Shown in pieces: positions 7,620 through 12,370 of a stretch of 12,370 nt of DNA. This DNA comes from Lachnospiraceae bacterium UBA3645. Lineage in GTDB: Bacteria > Bacillota > Clostridia > Lachnospirales > Lachnospiraceae. Under the pieces are notes generated by a model that was not told the DNA's origin, made no database searches, and was given only the letters and a program-made list of their open reading frames with translations. Positions within the stretch are counted from its first letter, which is position 1; every line of letters begins with the position of its first letter. A program made the translations under genes and the position numbers. The stretch is from positions 620-12,989 of the forward strand of contig DFKM01000155.1 of assembly GCA_002373555.1 (NCBI GenBank). Direction: 5' to 3'.

Positions 7620-8162
7620 TTACTCCTCCAGCAGTCTCCACAGGCTGCCGTCCGTCTCCACGGCATAGTTCTGCTCACTTAAGCGGATCACGGAACGCGA
7701 TACGAAATCAAACCGGCAGGATGTCCCGTCGGCCAGCGTCAGCTCCACGAAATACGGCGTTTCGGGACTGGTATCCTTCGCATTGTCGATAATAATGGCA
7801 TTGCTGAGCGCCAGACAGATATCCCGGATCTTCTCCGGATCTTCTGTCTCATTGACAACCGTATTTTCTTCCGCTTCCGGTGTCTCTTCTTCCGCTGCAC
7901 CGGTTTCGTCCTCAGAAGCTCCCAGTTCTTTCAGATTGCTCGCCGGATCGTAGCACCAGCTCACCTTTACAGGATATTCCTTCCTCGCGATCGCCTCCGA
8001 CAGAAGGCGCGTCTTCTCACGCTGGTCGAAGCTGAACAGGAAACCCTCCACCGTGTTGGTACTGACCTTCTCGGAGGATCTTCCGGCACAGCCTGTCAGG
8101 CAGAATACAGCAAGCAGCATCAAACATATTTTTAAAAATCTGTGATTCATCGTTTTCTCCAT
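7620..8162 (-). CDS. Lipoprotein of unknown function, first gene of the two-component operon
   Basis: A 180-aa protein with a lipoprotein signal peptide: a basic start, the hydrophobic run ICLMLLAVFCLTG, then the lipobox LTGC with lipidated Cys25. It should be anchored on the outer face of the membrane. A low-complexity acidic stretch (about residues 84-110, rich in Glu) separates an N-terminal part from a C-terminal part with DGTSCRF and LSEQNYAVETDGSLWRLLEE, which looks like a small beta-rich domain. Three further cysteines (70, 116, 149) could allow a disulfide. I do not recognise the family. The ATG at 8162 has GGGAG at 5 nt; the ATG at 8150 (MNHRFLK) also has GGAG at 6 nt and is an equal alternative. 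The gene precedes the regulator by 20 nt, so a role as ligand-binding or accessory sensor for the kinase is plausible but unproven. Confidence 0.85.
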   Translation of the reverse strand: MEKTMNHRFLKICLMLLAVFCLTGCAGRSSEKVSTNTVEGFLFSFDQREKTRLLSEAIARKEYPVKVSWCYDPASNLKELGASEDETGAAEEETPEAEENTVVNETEDPEKIRDICLALSNAIIIDNAKDTSPETPYFVELTLADGTSCRFDFVSRSVIRLSEQNYAVETDGSLWRLLEE

Positions 8163-8211
8163 CCGTTCTCCCGGCCTTCTCTGCCGGCCCGTCATCATCA
8201 ACCTGTTAGAC

Positions 8212-8220
8212 AGTATACCA
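8212..8220 (-). promoter_or_regulatory. Extended -10 promoter element for the lipoprotein/regulator/kinase operon
   Basis: The minus strand reads TGGTATACT: a TATACT hexamer (8217-8212) with the TGn extension. No good -35 hexamer is found 16-18 bp upstream, which is common for extended -10 promoters. The leader to the start codon is about 45 nt. It contains a small GCCGG hairpin whose 3' arm touches the GGGAG ribosome binding site of the 8162 start. Confidence 0.6.
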
Positions 8221-8240
8221 CATCTGACGATAAAGAGGTA

Positions 8241-8262
8241 TCACATAATGACACTTCTGTGA
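8241..8262. promoter_or_regulatory. Inverted repeat TCACA-N12-TGTGA in the divergent promoter region
   Basis: TCACA at 8241-8245 and TGTGA at 8258-8262 are exact inverted repeats separated by 12 bp. They sit between the two outward-facing -10 elements, over the expected -35 zone of the plus-strand promoter. The arms are only 5 bp, so chance is possible. It is a candidate operator that could act on both directions. Confidence 0.35.
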
Positions 8263-8271
8263 CGGTCTTTA

Positions 8272-8280
8272 TGTTATAAT
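8272..8280 (+). promoter_or_regulatory. Extended -10 promoter element for the ATPase/VWA genes
   Basis: TGTTATAAT contains a consensus TATAAT (8275-8280) with the TGn extension. No good -35 hexamer is present at 16-18 bp. The start codon of the ATPase gene is 36 nt downstream, and an AAAGGA ribosome binding site lies between. It faces away from the minus-strand promoter about 55 bp to the left. Confidence 0.75.
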
Positions 8281-8316
8281 CAGACAAAATCATCTGCCGC
8301 GGAAAGGATTTCTGCC

Positions 8317-9174
8317 ATGAACAAAGAACTGCTGTCCCGTATAAAGGCTTTTACAGAGAACTATCCGGCCGATCCGGCCGTACAGGACCGTATTGTACGG
8401 CCTGCCGTCAGCTTTATCGGCGAAGAGACGCTGGATCTCGCAGTCCGGGCGCTGCTCGCAGGGGAGAATCTCCTGCTCTGCGGAGGGAAGGCAACCGGAA
8501 AGAACATCCTGGCCGACAACCTGTCCTGGCTTTTCCGGCGTCCCGTCTATACCGTCTCCTTCCATGTGAATACAGACAGCAGCACGCTGATCGGGACCGA
8601 TACCTTCACGGACGGCGAAGTGAAGCTCCGGCGCGGACCGGTCACGAATACCGCTGCTTACGGCGGTTTCTGCGTTCTGGATGAGATCAATATGGCCAAA
8701 AGCGATGCCGTCGCCGTGCTGCACGCCGTGCTCGACTACAGGCGGATCATCGACATCCCGGGGTACGATCTGATCCCGCTGCATCCCGCGACACGGTTCA
8801 TTGCGACGATGAACTACGGCTACGAAGGCACCCGGGAACTGAATGAAGCGCTGGTCTCCCGCTTTACGGTCATCCGCATGCCGGTACTGTCCGAAGAAAA
8901 GCTGCAGGAACTGCTCCGGATCGAGTCACCTGATGCAGCCTCTGCGCATATCAACCACTGCGCGGCCCTTTTTCTGGATCTGAATGAGAAAGCGGTCAAC
9001 GGTGAGATCTCTACAAACTCCGTCGATCTGCGCGGAATGATCACCGCGCTCCGGCTCATGACAGGCGGCATGTCTCCGAAAGACGCTGTCACGATCAGCA
9101 TTACGAATAAAGTGTTTGATGAATATGAACGCACCCTGGTCGATGATATCGTGATGACAAGATTTGCAGGATGA
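8317..9174 (+). CDS. AAA+ ATPase of the MoxR/NorQ-CbbQ type
   Basis: A 285-aa AAA+ ATPase, the usual length for NorQ/CbbQ/MoxR proteins. The Walker A motif is GGKATGKN (56-63), with Lys62 contacting ATP. Walker B is CVLDE (119-123). Sensor 1 is Asn166 in ATMNYGYEG, and a probable arginine finger is Arg182 in VSRF. The LIGTDTF and LRRGPV segments are typical of this clade. These proteins form hexameric rings that, with a VWA-domain partner, remodel or activate a client protein or insert a metal. The partner is encoded next, 9 nt downstream. Neither nitric-oxide reductase nor RuBisCO nor chelatase subunits are visible, so the client is unknown. The start ATG follows AAAGGA at 8 nt, and the gene has its own extended -10 promoter. 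Confidence 0.92.
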   Translation: MNKELLSRIKAFTENYPADPAVQDRIVRPAVSFIGEETLDLAVRALLAGENLLLCGGKATGKNILADNLSWLFRRPVYTVSFHVNTDSSTLIGTDTFTDGEVKLRRGPVTNTAAYGGFCVLDEINMAKSDAVAVLHAVLDYRRIIDIPGYDLIPLHPATRFIATMNYGYEGTRELNEALVSRFTVIRMPVLSEEKLQELLRIESPDAASAHINHCAALFLDLNEKAVNGEISTNSVDLRGMITALRLMTGGMSPKDAVTISITNKVFDEYERTLVDDIVMTRFAG

Positions 9175-9183
9175 GGTGACAGG

Positions 9184-10929
9184 ATGAACATAGACCGTTC
9201 GGAAAGTCTTTTTCTTACGGTTTCCGAAGATCATACGAAAAGAACGCATCCGCAGTACATCCAGGCCATGAGCAGCCCGTTTTTTGATGCCGGCGGAAGG
9301 ACTGCCGCATATGAGGGCATCATTCTCGGCGGCGCGGACAGGATCTTTGGACTGGAGGAACTGAATCTGTGGCTTCGGCGTTACCGCTATGCGGACTACA
9401 ATATGCGGGTGCTTCTTGAGACAACGCATATCTGCCTGGAATATGCCGTACGCGCACGGATCACAGCCGACCGCCCCGGCATTCCCGCCATGGCGGAAAA
9501 GACAGCGGCCGAGCTGATGAAAAACGATCCGCTCCATTGGCGCGCCACTGCCCGGAACTGGCTGCGCATCCTCCTGCTTGTCAGACAGTTCCCGCATGCC
9601 GCAGATTCCGACAGTCTGGAGATCGTCCGGCGTTTTCACGGATTCAACAAAAACGCGCTGCAGCTGCTGTCCGATCTTGTGGAAGGCAGCGCAGACTGTG
9701 CAGACGCGCACGCCCTGGTGGAACAGGCTGTGAAGCTGTACAAAGAGATCTTTATGAAATACTTCGCTCCCGACCACGACGAGGATCCGCTGCCGGAGCT
9801 GGAAGTATTCGATGCGGATGAATTTGACGGCGATGCCGAAATGCCCGCCCGCGAAAGCACGGAGGAGGAAGAGCGTACGCTTTCCTTCGGGAAACGTTCT
9901 TCCCTTACCGATTCCGACCTTCTTCTTTCCGATACCGAGCTTGCCCGCATTCCGGATTATATCGAGCGTAACTTCGGAAAGAGCTTCAAGACCGTCCGGG
10001 AAATGGAGGACATCGAACTGCAGACCTGCGCCGGCCTCCATGAAGGAAGAAAGCTTCTCTTTACAGACGGATTCAAGGAGGAAGACGCAGACGGCGCTTC
10101 CGTACAGGTCCGTAAGTCCATGCAGTATCGTGAGGCGAACCGAAGACTGCTTTATGAGAAGGAATCCGCTGTCCTTACGGGGATCCGCAGCATCGAGCAG
10201 GCATTCCGGAATGTGCTAAGTCTCATGAGCGATCCCGAAACATACCGCGCAGATCACGGCACACTGCACATCGGCAGTCTCTGGAAGGCAGGCCGCGTCG
10301 ATGATCCGCAGCTGTTTTACAAAACGGTAAAGCACGAGCACCCCTCTGTCGTCATCGATCTGCTGATCGATGCCAGCGGTTCCCAGTCCGCGCGCCAGGG
10401 GATGGTCGCCCTTCAGAGCTATATGTTCAGCGCCGCGCTGAGCCGTGTCCGCATCCCGCACCGTGTCATGAGCTACTGTACGTACGGGGATCATACGGTC
10501 CTGCGTCGTTTTCGGGACTATGATGACGGACCGGACGGCGATTACCGGATCCTCGATTATCACGCTTCCTCCAACAACCGCGACGGTCTGGCCTTTGCTG
10601 CCGCCGGCATCGATCTTCTGAAGCGGAAAGAAGAAACAAAAATCATGGTCGTTTTCAGCGACGGGCTTCCCAATGATATGGTCAGCGGCCGCGTACGTCC
10701 CGGCATGCAGAAAAAATATATCGGGAACACGGCGGTACAGGACACCTGCGCGCAGGTACGCCGGCTCAGGCGTCTCGGCGCCAGGGTACTGGGGATCTTC
10801 CTCGGCGAGGATGCCGAATTGGACAACGAACGGCTGATCTACGGTTCCTCTTTTCTGCGCATCCGGCGTGCGGAGGATTTCGGCGGTTCCGCCGGAAGAC
10901 GGCTGCTGGATATGCTGGCGCAGCTGTAG
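9184..10929 (+). CDS. VWA-domain protein, NorD/CobT-like partner of the AAA+ ATPase
   Basis: A 581-aa protein. The N-terminal part (about 1-195) is mostly helical by composition. An acidic linker at about 198-229 (many Asp/Glu) resembles that of CobT/NorD proteins. A helical region follows, and the C-terminal von Willebrand factor A domain covers about 390-581. The metal-binding MIDAS site is visible: DASGS with Asp396, a NNRDG loop, and Asp493 in FSDGLPND. In characterised relatives the VWA protein links the MoxR ATPase ring to its client. It sits 9 nt after the ATPase gene with an AGGTG site in the gap, so the two are co-expressed and probably form one complex. No membrane segment or signal peptide is seen, so it is cytoplasmic. 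The only further clue is proximity to a kinase-like and a MATE gene, which have their own promoter. Confidence 0.88.
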   Translation: MNIDRSESLFLTVSEDHTKRTHPQYIQAMSSPFFDAGGRTAAYEGIILGGADRIFGLEELNLWLRRYRYADYNMRVLLETTHICLEYAVRARITADRPGIPAMAEKTAAELMKNDPLHWRATARNWLRILLLVRQFPHAADSDSLEIVRRFHGFNKNALQLLSDLVEGSADCADAHALVEQAVKLYKEIFMKYFAPDHDEDPLPELEVFDADEFDGDAEMPARESTEEEERTLSFGKRSSLTDSDLLLSDTELARIPDYIERNFGKSFKTVREMEDIELQTCAGLHEGRKLLFTDGFKEEDADGASVQVRKSMQYREANRRLLYEKESAVLTGIRSIEQAFRNVLSLMSDPETYRADHGTLHIGSLWKAGRVDDPQLFYKTVKHEHPSVVIDLLIDASGSQSARQGMVALQSYMFSAALSRVRIPHRVMSYCTYGDHTVLRRFRDYDDGPDGDYRILDYHASSNNRDGLAFAAAGIDLLKRKEETKIMVVFSDGLPNDMVSGRVRPGMQKKYIGNTAVQDTCAQVRRLRRLGARVLGIFLGEDAELDNERLIYGSSFLRIRRAEDFGGSAGRRLLDMLAQL

Positions 10930-10961
10930 GAGCAGAAACAGCAATCACACCTTCCCTCTCA

Positions 10962-10990
10962 TTGTCAACAGGCTGCTTCTGTGCTACAAT
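10962..10990 (+). promoter_or_regulatory. Sigma-70-type promoter for the kinase-like and MATE genes
   Basis: TTGTCA (10962-10967) and TACAAT (10985-10990) are separated by exactly 17 bp, and each differs from consensus by one base. The start codon is 37 nt downstream. It makes the kinase-like gene independent of the VWA gene, although no terminator was seen between 10930 and 10961. Confidence 0.8.
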
Positions 10991-11027
10991 CCCGTTCGTT
11001 ATTCAAAAAGCGGAGGAGGCAGACAGA

Positions 11028-11660
11028 ATGCGCATCATCACTGTCAGCAGACAGTTCGGGAGCGGCGGCCGGGAACTCGGAAAACGGCTCGCGGATATTC
11101 TCGGATGGGATTATTATGATAAGGAAATCATCGAAAAGCTTGCTGATGAGCGGGGAATGAATCCGGATCATGTCCGGCACCTCCTTTCCCATCACGGCTG
11201 GCATACCTATCAGCTGACTTACAGGAACAGTTTTTCACATATCGGCTTCAGCCATGCTGAACGTACGGAAATGCTCGTACGGCAGCGGGAAGTGATCCGG
11301 GAGATCGCCGCGGCAGGAAATGACTGCATCATTGTCGGACGTGACGCGGATGTCATTCTGAAGGAATATGATCCTTTCCGGATCTTTGTGTGCGCGGACA
11401 TGGAATCCAGGCTGAAGCGCTGCATGGCATTCGAACGGAAGAAACCGCCGGAACAGCAGCTGACGGAGCGGGTCGTTCTGAAGAATATAAAGCGGATCGA
11501 CAAATTCCGCATGCGCACCCGCGAGATCGTGACCGGAAAGCACCGGTCCGACAGCAGTATGTTCGATCTCATTATCAACACGACCGGCTGGAGCATGAAG
11601 TCTCTTTCCGAAGCCGCCGCCGAATTTTCCCTTCGGTGGTTCGCAGGAAGGGAGGCCTGA
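11028..11660 (+). CDS. Cytidylate kinase-like family protein (Cytidylate_kin2)
   Basis: A 210-aa P-loop kinase-like protein. The N-terminal ITVSRQFGSGGRELGKRLA (residues 4-22) is the hallmark of this family: a P-loop variant with GSGGRE in place of the usual GKS/T. Other typical parts are WDYYDKEII (about 28-36), the IIVGRDADVIL segment (about 103-113) and the basic lid region around EQQLTERVVLKNIKRIDKFR. The family resembles cytidylate kinase, but whether members phosphorylate CMP is generally untested, so I do not use the symbol cmk. The ATG at 11028 has GGAGGAGG 8 nt upstream, which rules out the longer in-frame opening from 10962 that would cover the promoter. The MATE gene follows in the same frame after 9 nt, pointing to an operon. 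Confidence 0.88.
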   Translation: MRIITVSRQFGSGGRELGKRLADILGWDYYDKEIIEKLADERGMNPDHVRHLLSHHGWHTYQLTYRNSFSHIGFSHAERTEMLVRQREVIREIAAAGNDCIIVGRDADVILKEYDPFRIFVCADMESRLKRCMAFERKKPPEQQLTERVVLKNIKRIDKFRMRTREIVTGKHRSDSSMFDLIINTTGWSMKSLSEAAAEFSLRWFAGREA

Positions 11661-11669
11661 CTCCGGATC

Positions 11670-12370
11670 ATGAAACGACCCTTTTCAACCACGAAAGATC
11701 TTACCACCGGCGTTGTCTGGCAGCGTCTGTTCCTGTTCTTTCTGCCGATCGCAGCCGGTACCTGCATCCAACAGCTTTACAATGCGGTCGACGGACTGAT
11801 CGTCGGCCGTTTTGTCGGCACCGTCGCGCTGGCTGCCGTGGGCGGCAGTGCAGCGCAGATCATCAATCTGCTGATCGGATTCTTTGTGGCGACCACCACC
11901 GGCGCGGCCGTTGTCATCGCCCAGATCTACGGTGCCGGCAGGAAAGAAGACATCCCTGCAGCCATCGGGAACGCGCTGGCGGTATTCACCCTTGTCGGCA
12001 TCGTTCTGATGGTCTTCGGACTGGCCGCTTCCCCGGCCATGCTGCAGCTGCTGAACACACCGGAAGATACGATCGCCGGATCCGCGCTGTACCTGCGGAT
12101 CTATTTCATCGGTGTGCCGTTCATTCTCATTCTGAATATGGAATCCAATGTTCTGCGTTCGATCGGCGATTCCATGAGCCCGTTCCTTTATATGGTCGCA
12201 GGATGTGTGCTCAATATCGTCCTGGACTTCGTTTTCGTCGTGTTCTTCCACTGGGGCATCGCCGGGGTGGCAGTTGCGACCGTGGCGGCACAGATCCTGA
12301 ACATGGGGCTTCTCACGCACCGGCTGATGACGGCGGACGAAGCGTACCGGCTCAATCTGCGCGAGCTGAA
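11670..12370 (+). CDS. MATE family efflux transporter, N-terminal part
   Basis: This gene runs off the right edge; 233 codons are visible. MATE transporters are 12-helix membrane exporters that use a Na+ or H+ gradient to expel drugs, dyes or metabolites. The first helix carries the clear family motif QQLYNAVDGLIVGRFVG (residues 34-50). The ALAAVGGSAAQIINLL, TGAAVVIAQIYGAG and ESNVLRSIGDSMSP stretches also fit. About six hydrophobic segments are visible, matching the first half of the protein. The start ATG (11670-11672) lies 9 nt after the stop of the kinase-like gene in the same frame. Its GGAGG (11651-11655) is 14 nt away, longer than ideal, so reinitiation after the upstream stop may help translation. 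The substrate cannot be inferred. Confidence 0.93.
   Translation, partial: MKRPFSTTKDLTTGVVWQRLFLFFLPIAAGTCIQQLYNAVDGLIVGRFVGTVALAAVGGSAAQIINLLIGFFVATTTGAAVVIAQIYGAGRKEDIPAAIGNALAVFTLVGIVLMVFGLAASPAMLQLLNTPEDTIAGSALYLRIYFIGVPFILILNMESNVLRSIGDSMSPFLYMVAGCVLNIVLDFVFVVFFHWGIAGVAVATVAAQILNMGLLTHRLMTADEAYRLNLREL

Noticed and set aside
6967..7668. Open reading frame of 233 codons on the plus strand opposite the response regulator
   Set aside because: It is a shadow of the LytTR regulator gene; the translation has no recognisable features.
8171..8187. Small GCCGG hairpin near the lipoprotein ribosome binding site
   Set aside because: The stem is only 5 bp and an alternative start at 8150 would not be affected; too weak to call a riboswitch or attenuator.
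8248..8280. ATGACA as a -35 hexamer for the ATPase promoter
   Set aside because: It matches TTGACA at five of six bases but lies 21 bp from the -10, outside the working range; the extended -10 explains the promoter better.
8926..10041. Open reading frame of 371 codons on the minus strand across the ATPase and VWA genes
   Set aside because: It is antisense to two recognisable genes and its translation shows no domain or plausible ribosome binding site.
10930..10961. Possible terminator after the VWA gene
   Set aside because: No inverted repeat followed by a T-run could be found in this short gap.

Overview
The window looks like chromosomal DNA from a Gram-positive anaerobe of the Bacillota, most likely class Clostridia and perhaps Lachnospiraceae. 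This rests on strong purine-rich ribosome binding sites, a 7TM-type GHKL kinase paired with a LytTR regulator, a lipobox lipoprotein, a domain-permuted GH3 glycosidase of the kind known from Ruminococcus and Butyrivibrio, and Cytidylate_kin2 and MATE genes. Base composition looks like the mid-50s %GC by eye. No rRNA, tRNA, CRISPR array, transposase or phage gene was seen. Both ends cut through genes.

Layout. (1) 1-725, plus strand: 3' end of an ALDH4A1-type L-glutamate gamma-semialdehyde dehydrogenase, ending at a bidirectional terminator (730-763). (2) 777-5407, minus strand: reading leftwards, a 1033-aa GH3 enzyme with reversed domain order and a membrane helix at each end; a four-helix membrane protein coupled to it by an ATGA overlap; a perfect 12-bp hairpin; then a membrane-anchored alpha/beta hydrolase with no obvious room for its own promoter. 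(3) 5566-8162, minus strand: lipoprotein, LytTR response regulator and GHKL sensor kinase in a compact operon that ends in a hairpin in front of the GH3 gene. (4) 8163-8316: divergent promoter region with an extended -10 element facing each way. (5) 8317-10929, plus strand: a MoxR/NorQ-type AAA+ ATPase followed at once by a NorD/CobT-like VWA protein. (6) 10962-12370, plus strand: a clear sigma-70-type promoter, a cytidylate-kinase-like protein, and the start of a MATE exporter.

How the genes may work together (inference). The lipoprotein/LytTR/kinase set looks like a cell-surface signalling system placed just upstream of a surface glycan-degrading unit (GH3, membrane partner, esterase), which it may control. 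A GCATnnnAAC direct repeat with 20-bp spacing, upstream of the GH3 leader, is a possible but unproven LytTR site. The ATPase/VWA pair is an orphan MoxR-type chaperone module: neither a nitric-oxide reductase nor a chelatase gene is visible, so its client is unknown. The main points of interest are the double-anchored permuted GH3 with its coupled small membrane protein, the orphan ATPase/VWA module and the compact divergent control region between the two halves.
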